64,000 nucleotides of DNA from Xenopus tropicalis (lineage: Eukaryota > Chordata > Amphibia > Anura > Pipidae). Each line of letters begins with the position of its first letter. Within the stretch, counting starts at the first letter, position 1. The translations under genes were made by a program, and so were the position numbers. The notes beneath the pieces were generated by a model. The model did no database searches and was not told the DNA's origin. It was given only the letters and a program-made list of their open reading frames with translations. Below, piece after piece: positions 52,871 through 64,000 of this stretch. The stretch covers positions 40,673,142-40,737,141 of the forward strand of contig NC_030677.2 of assembly GCF_000004195.4 (NCBI RefSeq), given 5' to 3'.

Positions 52871-54448
52871 TTGGGGCACATTTACTAATGCACGAACTGG
52901 CCGAATGCGTTTTTTTCATAATGATCGGTATTTTGCGATCTTTCGGGAAATTGTCGTGACTTTTTCGTAGCGTTATGACTTGCGCGAAAAGTTGCGACTT
53001 TTTCGCAGCTTTCGCGCCGAGTACGAAAGATTCGGATTCATTCAAGCTTCAGTATGGTGACTTTTCTTGGGCCAGGTTGGAGCTGCAGGGTGCCATTGAG
53101 CCCTATGGGAGACTTTCCTTGGGCCAGGTTGGAGCTGCAGAGTGCCATTGAGCCCTATGGGAGACTTTCCTTGGGCCAGGTTGGAGCTGCAGAGTGCCAT
53201 TGAGTCCTATGGGAGACTTTCCTTGGGCCGGGTTGGAGCTGCAGAGTGCCATTGAGCCCTATGGGAGACTTTCCTTGGGCCAGGTTGGAGCTGCAGAGTG
53301 CCATTGAGCCCTATGGGAGACTTTCCTTGGGCCGGGTTGGAGCTGCAGAGTGCCATTGAGCCCTATGGGAGACTTTCCTTGGGCCGGGTTGGAGCTGCAG
53401 AGTGCCATTGAGCCCTATGGGAGACCTTCCTTGGGCCGGGTTGGAGCTGCAGAGTGCCATTGAGCCCTATGGGAGACTTTCCTTGGGCCGGGTTGGAGCT
53501 GCAGAGTGCCATTGAGCCCTATGGGAGACTTTCCTTGGGCCGGGTTGGAGCTGCAGAGTGCCATTGAGCCCTATGGGAGACTTTCCTTGGGCCAGGTTGG
53601 AGCTGCAGAGTGCCATTGAGTCCTATGGGAGACTTTCCTTGGGCCGGGTTGGAGCTGCAGAGTGCCATTGAGCCCTATGGGAGACTTTCCTTGGGCCGGG
53701 TTGGAGCTGCAGAGTGCCATTGAGCCCTATGGGAGACTTTCCTTGGGCCGGGTTGGAGCTGCAGAGTGCCATTGAGCCCTATGGGAGACTTTCCTTGGGC
53801 CAGGTTGGAGCTGCAGAGTGCCATTGAGCCCTATGGGAGACTTTCCTTGGGCCAGGTTGGAGCTGCAGAGTGCCATTGAGCCCTATGGGAGACTTTCCTT
53901 GGGCCGGGTTGGAGCTGCAGAGTGCCATTGAGCCCTATGGGAGACTTTCCTTGGGCCGGGTTGGAGCTGCAGAGTGCCATTGAGCCCTATGGGAGACTTT
54001 CCTTGGGCCGGGTTGGAGCTGCAGAGTGCCATTGAGCCCTATGGGAGACTTTCCTTGGGCCGGGTTGGAGCTGCAGAGTGCCATTGAGCCCTATGGGAGA
54101 CTTTCCTTGGGCCGGGTTGGAGCTGCAGAGTGCCATTGAGCCCTATGGGAGACTTTCCTTGGGCCGGGTTGGAGCTGCAGAGTGCCATTGAGCCCTATGG
54201 GAGGCTTCCAAAATCATGCTAAGTCTGAAAGTTTTGCCTGCTGTTAACGAGCATATCGTAACGGCTACGAAAAAGTTGCGACTTTTCACGCAAGTCGTAA
54301 TGGTTACGAAAAAGTTGCGCCAATTTATGAAAAGTCGGAACGGCGACGAAAAAATCGAAAAAATACGAAAACGTCGCAAAATGTTCGTTTTCCAATCTGA
54401 AATTTTCCAATTCGGATTCGAATTCGTGTCTTAGTAAATCAGCCCCAT
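52871..54448. mobile_element. MITE carrying a large internal tandem array
   Basis: The ends 'ttggggcacatttactaatg' and 'ttagtaaatcagccccat' are inverted repeats, and the flanking arms are full of 'cgaaaaagttgcgac' and its complement. Between the arms (about 53055-54204) lie about 22 copies of a 52-bp unit. The compact relative at 22350-22639 lacks the array. Xenopus MITEs with such internal arrays have been described (the Xstir type); membership is inferred from architecture. Confidence 0.85.
53055..54204. repeat. 52-bp minisatellite, about 22 copies
   Basis: The unit contains 'ttggagctgcagagtgccat' and 'ccttgggcc'. Copies are almost identical. The main variable sites are A/G in 'ggccaggtt' versus 'ggccgggtt' and C/T in 'gagccctat' versus 'gagtcctat'. 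The first copies at the left edge are the most diverged. The unit length is not a multiple of three and stops occur, so it is noncoding. Confidence 0.95.
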
Positions 54449-57292
54449 TGTATTCTTCAGAGGATATCTGCTATGTAACCTGTGCCTGTGGGCGGGGTTT
54501 CTGCATAATGAGGAATGGCTGGGGAGTATAAGAGGTCATGCATATAGCAGCCATTCTTTTTCATTGGGGCCACATACTACTTGTTGGCAGGGCCCAGGTG
54601 ACCAATAGGTTAACAAATGGGGCCACCTGTGTGGAGGGCCCTTCTAAATAAAAAGTATGGGGCGCCATAATTTTTGGTGGAAGCCCTAGGTTTGACTAAA
54701 TAATATTTTACTGCCTGTTATATCAGAGATCACAGTGTCTTTAAATGTCATGCTGCACAGTCTGAGCCCAGAATAAAGGGTTGTAGGGTGGGTAAATAGG
54801 GGAGAAGTGTAGTTCAGAAGGAAGTAGTGAAATTGTTTTCACTCTGGAAAGGATCTGGAAAGGTAAAAAGAGGACTTTAATAAGCAAATCAGGAAAATAA
54901 ATTGAAAAAAAATGGACAGCCATAATCAGAGGTGATGCTGGGTTGGCTATTGGCTGTGATGACTGGCAGGTACTGCACCTATTAATGTATGATAATTACT
55001 CCGTGAGATTAGAATTAGGCTATGATAATGATCACACCAAGCTGCTTATTATGCAAAGCAAATGCTCATTGTGCTCAGTAATTAGTCTGTATTTGGGAAG
55101 CAATATTCATTATCATCATATTCTGTTCTATGGATTCTGTGCCTGGAGCAGTCATGTAGATATGATTAGAGGCTGGGCCTGTGCGCCTGGATGGAAATTG
55201 CTGCTGGGTGGCAAATAGACTGGAAGCAACTATTTTCCTTTTTTCTCTACATTTATGGAATCCGTTATCTGGAAATCCTTTATCCAAAGCGCCCCACATT
55301 ATGAAAAAGTGACATTTTTAAAAATTATTTCCTTTTTCTCTTAACTAATATAATTGATCCTTATTGATTGGTTTAATGAAATGTCTAAATGGTTTGTTAG
55401 TAGACTTAAGGTATGGTGATCCAAATCCACCCCATGTACTAGTGACAGCCACAATTCTATGTTGTCATTCTCACAGTCAGGGCTGCTTTAAAGCACCAGT
55501 GGGCCCAGGGCAGAGATTTAATTAATGGACACCACAGCCAAGAAAGATGTGACAGAACTACTCTAAAGCAGGTGAACTTGAATATTATAAGGTAGGATAT
55601 TAAGGAACAGTCTGAACTTAGCGACTGATCTGGACCAATAGTCACAGGACTGGATAGACAATATTCCCACCACAAGAACCCTCATGGAAGCTTCTCTCAA
55701 TCTTCTGTGTCACAGTAGTGACCCTCCAAGTGGTTTCCCCAGACATGACTGCAGTGTCACTACCCGTACTTCTTGTAGGCTGCTTAGTGGTGACCCCAAT
55801 TAGGGTTGCTACTAGCAGGTAAAAATTATGTTTGGTGCCAATGTAATAGGAAAGAAAAATAAAAAATATAGGAAGGCTGGTATTGTTCTCTAGAAAAGGT
55901 GGCAACCCTAACCGCAATTTTGTTCCTTGCCTTGTGCCAAAATCCCTGTGATCCACCATCTCCATCCCAATGTAAGAGGTCAGCGAGCTGCAAGGAGACA
56001 GAGTGTTAAATAGAGGGGAGAGAAAGCTACACACACAGCACCAACAAGAGGGCAGCCACTGAGTGGGTAGGAAGGGAGGGCTGGCTCAGCCAGAGGATCA
56101 GGGCAGGGAGGTACAGGAAAGAAGGACAGGAGCTGAGAATTGTGTAATGGCATTGTCAACCCTATCTGCAAAGAGGAAACAGGCAGTGGTAAAGAGGTTG
56201 GAGATTGTAATTTGAATTTTATGCCACAGTCGATATTAATGATCTTGGTAGCAAGATCAGTACTATCTCTTAGATGGCCACTTTGTTAGTGGAAATGTCC
56301 CTTGGCCTATGTCTGATCACTGTATTGGCACCAGCAGAGTTACTTCTTTCAGCATTTACTCTGATGGCAGGTAAATGTCTTATATAATATCCAGTGTGCA
56401 GAAGCCAGTTATAGGGCCGTAAATGCATTTTTGTTTCTTTTTATCATGACTTCTTATAGCAATCAAGAAAACACTGTGTTCAGAAGAGCACTCTGAGTAA
56501 ATTGTTATTTTTGTTAGATAGTAGAACTATCCTGTTTCAAAAATTATTACAAGTTGAGAGTAATAAAGAATTTATTTTTCTTTTGAGCCCGTTTTCAGGC
56601 TTCTAGTCAGATTTTCCCAAAATGACAAGTCTCTTATTTTTCTGCTAAAAACATCTTCATGCCTTAGTAAACTGGGTTGGCTGAAACAGATTCCATGCCA
56701 TATAATTTATTTATTCCATGTCCAAACACACCCTTTTTGTACAGTCTTGATAACGCAACAGTACCATATCCACAGTCTCATAATTGGTTGAATTGGCACA
56801 TGTTTACACATGTGAGCAGTAACGCCACGTCAAGGCTTCAACCCTGTTACTGGCCATTCACACGCCATTCACTCCGGGTGGAACATTCCTCAGGGGGCCT
56901 AATAATATAGCAACAGTGAATAAATAACATCATAGGGAAAAAGTGAGGCTTACTCATGTCTAGGACATTTACCTTTTGCTCAAATTATTCCTAATAAACT
57001 TCTAGTTCATCCATAGGAAGGAAAAAAAAACATGTAATGGAGAAAAAAAAACCTTTGCATGGATGAACATTGGGCTATAAGCATTAATAGCAGGGTATGG
57101 GGCCAATAGACATGTGTATGAAGGCAAAGCAGATTGAATCTTAGACCCCCTTGCCTTCTTGTTTCACCCTTGGCCTTTCATATCTCACATTCACTCACAC
57201 AGTCACGCACCATTCGCTCCAAACGATTAACTGAAACAATTAACTATACCTACCTGTAGCTGTAGGAAGGAAAATATGCACAATGTTAGGTC
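54449..57292. other. Intergenic sequence with minor repeats
   Basis: About 55255-55430 is a degraded piece of the TACAGGTATGGGA-type MITE. About 55800-55912 is a short foldback repeat with 'agggttgctacta' and 'ggtggcaaccct' ends. No gene is recognisable up to the kinase exons. The frame at 55642-56034 on the minus strand crosses the foldback repeat and is not considered a gene. Confidence 0.6.
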
Positions 57293-58862
<1,570 letters not shown>

Positions 58863-59142
58863 CTGTTCATACAGACAAATGAAGAGTTATTGGGCTCAAC
58901 AGCAACATAACTTGGCCCCCAAACTTTTAATACCAGGCAGGTGGGGACCAGTTTATTAAGGGAAATTTGACATTTTGGCTGTACAATGCAGTCAAACAAA
59001 TCCTATCTGAAATAACCTCTGCTGCATGATAAAAGAGTGCAAAGGTGCAAATACAGTACATGTATGTATTCTATATAAAGTAATACATGCACTGCCTGTG
59101 CATGGAATGTTTACATTCATGTAGAAACAATATTCCCTAGAT

Positions 59143-59415
59143 CAGGGATCCCCAACCTTTTATACCTGTGAGCTACATTCAAATGGAAAAAGAGTTCCAA
59201 ATAAGGGCTGTGATTGGCTGTATTTGGTAGTTCTATGTGGACTGGCAGCCTACAGAAGGCTCTGTTTGGCAGTACACATGGTTTTTATGCAACCACAACT
59301 TGCCTCCAAGCCAGGAATTCAAAAATAAACACCTACTTTGAGGCCACTGGGAGCAACATCCAAGGGGTTGGTGAGAGAAACATGTTGCTCACGAGCCACT
59401 GGTTAGGGATCACTG
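59143..59415. mobile_element. hAT-like element, 'ggttggggatcact' ends (copy 2)
   Basis: The left end CAGGGATCCCCAACC and right end GGTTAGGGATCACTG are inverted repeats. The body shares 'gggagcaacatccaagggg' and 'ttgctcacgagccactgg' with the copy at 22041-22348. A clear 8-bp target duplication was not found. Confidence 0.8.
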
Positions 59416-59861
59416 TATAAGGATAGGAAGAATAGGAGCTGTGTTGAACATTCATTTGCTTATTGGTTTAATCAGGAAAAAAAGTTTTTAAAATAACCTT
59501 CCTGCAGATGTGGTGGGAACTCATTCAGTTTTCAAACACACATGTAGAGTCATTAGCAGATAACACAAAGGCAATTATATTTTAGTTATAGGGCAGGAAG
59601 CCAGGTTATCAGCCCACTGCTAATTCACCCCCCTTGATGGTAGGCCATGCTAACTAAGCAGCATAAGGCCCAAATATTAACAATACTTCCCTATATACCA
59701 GGCTTCACAAAGCTCACTACCAGCCCAAACTCTGTCCATTTCTTTTTCCACCAATCGGAATAGTGTGTTGATCCAGGCCCATCTAATGCCACAGGGCCCC
59801 CTAACAGAATTCCCACCTGTCTCTCTGGCAGCCCTGTGCACATGGAGCAATATAAAGGGCT

Positions 59862-60182
59862 TAAGGGCTCTGATACACGGGGAGATTAGTCGCCCGCGGC
59901 AAAACTCCCTGCTCGCGGGCGACTAATCTCCCCGAGTTGCCTTCCCCCTGCCATCCCACCGGCGAACATGCAAGTCGCTGGCGGGATGGCAGACGCCGAA
60001 AAAGCCTCGCGAGTCTTTTTCGGCGATTTGCGCGAAATCGCGCCGCCGCGTCTGCCATCCCGCCAGCGACTTGCATGTTCGCCGGTGGGATGGCAGGGGG
60101 AAGGCAACTTGGGGAGATTAGTCGCCCGCGAGCAGGGAGTTTTGCCGCGGGCGACTAATCTCCCCGTGTACCAGAGCCCTAA
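59862..60182. mobile_element. Palindromic MITE, GATTAGTCGCC family (copy 5)
   Basis: The ends are TTAAGGGCTCTGATACACGG and CCGTGTACCAGAGCCCTAA. Each arm holds the nested repeat GATTAGTCGCCCGCGG and CGCGGGCGACTAATC. The arms stay nearly complementary up to a short centre around 60010-60040 ('tttttcggcgatttgcgcga'). This is the most complete copy together with 13659-13942. Confidence 0.88.
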
Positions 60183-62289
60183 CATTAGAATTAAGCATCA
60201 GTGGTTAGATAAGATGGACCATTTAGACCTTTTTTGCAGTGGAATCCTGTGCTTCGGTGTTCCAGTGTGAAGCTAGAGGCTTGATAGGTTTGTATCTTCT
60301 ATCATGGGTGCACTGTATGTTATTAGTATATATTCAAAGTTGACATCATGGTAAATTCCAAAATTACTTAAAGCACACTGGATTTTCCCACCATTTATGT
60401 AGATATACTCCCTGTCTAGCAGGCTTGCTTATTAAAGAAGAGGCAGATGGAGATGCAGATCTCCAAGCTTTATATGGATCTCCAAGCAACTACATAAGGC
60501 ATCTGCTGCTGCATTAAGGTGGCCATACATGGTAAGATCCACTAGTTTGGTGAGGTCGCCAATTGAGCGGATCTTCTCCTGATACGCCCACCTAATACGC
60601 CATGGGATTGCCACATAGCAACAACAAAATGGGTTTGGTGTCAGCCTCCCAGAGAGCAAATAACATTTTATGACTCACAGTGCTGACTGGGCAGAGGGTC
60701 ATATCTGTCTGTATGACATTTAATGCCATGCTATGTTATATAAAATAAGGATAATGACCCTTTATATATGATCTTAATAACAGTGTTTGTAATTGTGACC
60801 ATCTGTAGCAACTTTCCATCTGTTGTTTTTGGTTTGACATAGTGTCTCATTTTTAGGATTTTGGGTGGTGCCTGGGGCCGCTTTAATAAGAGGGGTTTAG
60901 ATGGCCATTGACTGTGCAAGTTTATCGTTATTAATTTTGTTTCTGACACCCACAAATTTCTGGGCAGTATCCAACACTCCACCATACTGCTCCACCACCT
61001 CATCCCCCTTACCCCAACCAGGCAAATAATGACAGCAACATGCGCATTTGGCAGCAGAGGGAGATGATGCGTTACGTTGCCACTGCATTGGCCGCCTTTT
61101 GCCCCTGCCACGTAGGATGGCATAGCCACAGCCCCCCACAGCCAACCTCAGACAAAGACTTTCCAGCCACACTCCAGCAATTTCAAATCTACATATTATT
61201 AGGCTTATTTACTCTCTGTGTTTTGAAAAGGCTGGGACCTGCAGTTATTACCACTTCTTCACATTATGAACATGTGTATACTTTTTTCCAGTAGAAATGT
61301 AAGATTTATTTAGGTAACTTAACAGAAATGTATTGAGATGTATATTATTGGGTATATTGGCATTACTCTTTATTAGAACAAATATGAACCTCTGCATAAG
61401 CGGGTCACATGCCTATAGCATAGGACTGAGTGCGCAAAATGTTACTGACCAATAGCCTAGATGTTCTGATCTGGTCTGAAACATGGGATATATACACTGT
61501 GTAAAAGAAGGATTAAAATGTTTACATTATTTTGTCAAATATCCAGTTAGCTATACTAGCCTAGATTGTTTTATTTATCTTCCAACGAACATTCAGATAT
61601 CAATCATAGGTTTAAGTGCAACAATCTAAATCTAACATTCAGACTGAAATTGTAGGATAAAGCCCTAATAATTACAAATTGGGCATGAAAAGAACACGCT
61701 TGTAGAACCAATGTCAAAATGTTTTATGTTACAAATGCATAAATAAACACCTTTGAATAATTCCAAATTGGAGGATGTTCTGAACAGGAAATAGTTGTCA
61801 GACACAATCTTACAAAAGTGACTTCCATTGTAGGTCCCCCAAGGATATCACAATACAAAAAATTGTAAGAAACATATTATATGTATGTGTATGGCCAGCT
61901 TTAGAGTTGACAGCAGTACAACTAGTAACACAACACATCTGGGCTGGCTACAGAAAGTCACAACTCAGTTGGGCCCAGAGTCTCACCCAGGGCCAAAATA
62001 TTAGTTCTGGTGGCTACATGGTGACTTGGGAAGGGGTCAAAGTCAAGAATAACCAGTCAGTCATTCTGTGTCACCATCACCAGAGATATTGAATTTGCCA
62101 GTCCTGAATCCACTTATCCTTTATAGATGCAAATAATTTCTTAGTTTGTATCTCACTTAAACTTCCTACATAAAATGTGGAACAAAGAGGCACGAGAGAG
62201 ACATACTGGGGAACTTTCATGAATTTGGAACCACATCAGAAGGTCCAGCTGATTTTAAAAAGTAGACCCTTCTCAAAATCAGCACTATT

Positions 62290-63012
62290 CCAGGCATACT
62301 GCCACCTAACCCACTAGCTTTTGTGAGGTGACAACCTTCCATAGAACAAGCGCCACCTAACCCACTAGCTTTTGTGAGGTTACAACCTTCCATAGAACAA
62401 GCGCCACCTAACCCACTAGCTTTTGTGAGGTTACAACCTTCCATAGAACAAGCACCACCTAACCCACTAGCTTTTGTGAGGTTACAACCTTCCATAGAAC
62501 AAGCGCCACCTAACCCACTAGATTTTGTGAGGTTACAACCTTCCATAGAACAAGCGCCACCTAACCCACTAGCTTTTCTGAGGTTACAACCTTCCATAGA
62601 ACAAGCGCCACCTAACCCACTAGCTTTTCTGAGGTTACAACCTTCCACAGAACAAGCGCCACCTAACCCACTAGCTTTTCTGAGGTTACAACCTTCCACA
62701 GAACAAGCGCCACCTAACCCACTAGCTTTTCTGAGGTTACAACCTTCCATAGAACAAGCGCCACCTAACCCACTAGCTTTTCTGAGGTTACAACCTTCCA
62801 CAGAACAAGCGCCACCTAACCCACTAGCTTTTCTGAGGTTACAACCTTCCATAGAACAAGCGCTACCTAACCCACTAGCTTTTGTGAGGTGACAACCTTC
62901 CATAGAACAAGCGCCACCTAACCCACTAGATTTTGTGAGGTGACAACCTTCCATAGAACAAGCGCCACCTAACCCACTAGATTTTGTGAGGTTACAACCT
63001 TCCATAGAACAA
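62290..63012. repeat. 51-bp minisatellite, about 14 copies
   Basis: The unit contains 'ccacctaacccactagcttt' and 'acaaccttccatagaacaag', with a period of exactly 51 bp. Because 51 is divisible by three and the unit lacks stops in some frames, long frames exist on both strands (17-residue period). Variants: gctttt/gatttt, tttgtg/tttctg, atag/acag and ggtgac/ggttac. Similar variants cluster, with the 'tttctg' copies contiguous in the middle. No coding signals beside it. Confidence 0.95.
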
Positions 63013-63174
63013 GTGCCCTTTCCTGGGATGCCCCCTCTCTGGGCTGCTGCTTTGCAGGTTTGGCTAGTGGAGCAGCTGTACAGGGGTGAGCCAGCCCTTC
63101 TGTTACATGGTACTGCCCTATGGCTGGGCTGTGCAGGTGTATGTAGCTGCCCTTACATTGCCATGGGGTGGCAG

Positions 63175-63455
63175 TGGCTGTAGAGAGAGCAATAGAGGCT
63201 GACAGCTTGTTAGGGGCAAGCAGGAACCTACAATTCCAGGACAAAGGGGAATATGAGAAGCATTCCAGCACTCAGCCCTTCTGGATCAGGTAGGCTTTGC
63301 TTCCAGCCATCTATCTCAGCGCAGCTATTTATCTCTGTAGCTACAGACCCATTAACAAAAGACGCTTGTGTTGCACAAAATCCCACAGTCGCCTATTTAT
63401 GTGCGCCCTAATGATGCATCTGTAACCTTGAATGGGTTAAGTGCAGCAGCTACTG
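63175..63455 (+). repeat. Upstream copy of duplicated promoter-like segment
   Basis: It shares 'ggctgtag(a/g)gagagc', 'tctggatcaggtaggctttg', 'ccatctatctcag' and 'gaatgggttaa' in the same order with 63755-64000, at offsets of 545-580 bp. It is less CpG-rich than the downstream copy and looks like the decayed partner of an old tandem duplication. Confidence 0.7.
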
Positions 63456-63659
63456 TTCTTTGTAGAGGAAGCAGCTGGGGCTGTCAGTGGAAATCAGGCA
63501 GACGCTGCAGATTCCTTGCGATGGGCAAAGGCAGTCGGTGCGCTGCTTCCTCGCATCTCTAGTAGCCACTCTCTCTATTGTCATTGCTCCCTTCTAGCTG
63601 CCATGTTTTCTGTCAAACGTGTGTTCTCTCTAATACGATGGGGATATTAAGTGACTGTG

Positions 63660-64000
63660 TGACTTGTACATCTCGTAGGCACGGAAAGCGGGCGGGCCGG
63701 GCATCTGTGAGCGAGTGTTGCGCTTCCGTCGCGCTGCCGGCTGTGTGGCTGGGCACCGGCTGTAGGGAGAGCCATGGGGCTGTCTGACTGACGGGCAACT
63801 CTAACTGCCGGATTATAATAAGCATCGCGGCTCTCAGCTCGTCTGGATCAGGTAGGCTTTGTCTCCATCTATCTCAGGGCGGCTATTGATCTTTGCGGCT
63901 GCAGCCTTATGCACAAACGCTGCTTGGGAAATGCAAGTGACATGGCAGGACCCTAGTGTTGCATCTGTCATCATGAATGGGTTAAAAGCAGCCGCTGGCA
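63660..64000 (+). promoter_or_regulatory. GC-rich, CpG-bearing segment: possible promoter and noncoding first exon
   Basis: GC content rises sharply ('gaaagcgggcgggccgggca', 'gcttccgtcgcgctgccggc'), with many CG dinucleotides. The sequence GATCAG|GTAGGC at 63847-63858 would serve as a + strand splice donor. In human the gene after CEP135 on the same strand is CRACD (KIAA1211), so this could be its 5' end. No coding sequence is present to confirm it. Confidence 0.4.

Larger units (their letters stand above)
58863..62289. other. Sequence upstream of the kinase exons, repeats only
   Basis: It contains the hAT-like element 59143-59415 and the palindromic MITE 59862-60182. A short 'aaggtggccatacatgg' repeat end lies at about 60518. 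I searched both strands by eye for kinase N-lobe motifs and found none. Confidence 0.55.

Noticed and set aside
53055..54204. CRISPR-like array
   Set aside because: The 52-bp units are directly head-to-tail with no unique spacers, and the DNA is vertebrate.
55642..56034. 130-residue minus-strand frame
   Set aside because: It crosses a foldback repeat with 'ggtggcaaccct' ends and has no recognisable motif or splice support.
62217..63005. 262-residue minus-strand frame with 17-residue Cys/Gly repeats as a novel protein
   Set aside because: It is produced by a 51-bp tandem repeat whose period is a multiple of three; the opposite strand is open too, and there is no splice or promoter context.

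Overview
This is vertebrate genomic DNA, almost certainly from a frog of the genus Xenopus. It has split genes with GT-AG introns. Between and inside them lie dense interspersed repeats of types typical of Xenopus: T2-like MITEs with TTAAAGG ends, long palindromic MITEs with a GATTAGTCGCC core, MITEs with GGGGCACATTTACTAA ends that carry tandem repeats, hAT-like elements and a DIRS retrotransposon. X. tropicalis and X. laevis cannot be told apart from this sequence alone.

Layout. (1) 415-11268, + strand: the last eight coding exons of EXOC1 (exocyst subunit Sec3), with the 5' part of the gene lying before the window. (2) 11269-18300: EXOC1 3' UTR and an intergenic stretch made largely of MITEs and one hAT element. 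(3) About 18350-48230, + strand: the complete CEP135 gene (centriolar coiled-coil protein). It has a GC-rich promoter, a probable noncoding first exon, 25 coding exons that join in phase to 1173 residues, and a 3' UTR with tandem AATAAA signals. EXOC1 followed by CEP135 in the same orientation is the arrangement on human 4q12. (4) 32382-38315: a full-length DIRS tyrosine-recombinase retrotransposon in one CEP135 intron, in sense orientation. It has gag-like, RT-RNase H and recombinase frames all open, near-identical inverted terminal repeats, an internal complementary region and no target-site duplication. (5) 48231-57290: intergenic, with several MITEs including one swollen by about 22 copies of a 52-bp unit. 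(6) 57293-58862, - strand: six exons of an AGC/novel-PKC-like kinase catalytic domain, with an in-frame TAG at a conserved Trp and no N-lobe in the window, so probably a pseudogene or decayed paralogue. (7) 62290-63012: a 51-bp minisatellite of about 14 copies. (8) 63175-64000: a GC-rich, internally duplicated segment that resembles a promoter with a noncoding first exon on the + strand; by synteny it could be the start of CRACD/KIAA1211, but no coding sequence is visible.

EXOC1 acts in exocytic vesicle tethering and CEP135 in centriole assembly. Nothing suggests they work together; they are conserved neighbours. The most interesting object is the apparently intact DIRS element, whose leader holds an array of hairpins and YY1-like motifs. 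I saw no CRISPR array, prokaryotic operon or functional RNA gene.
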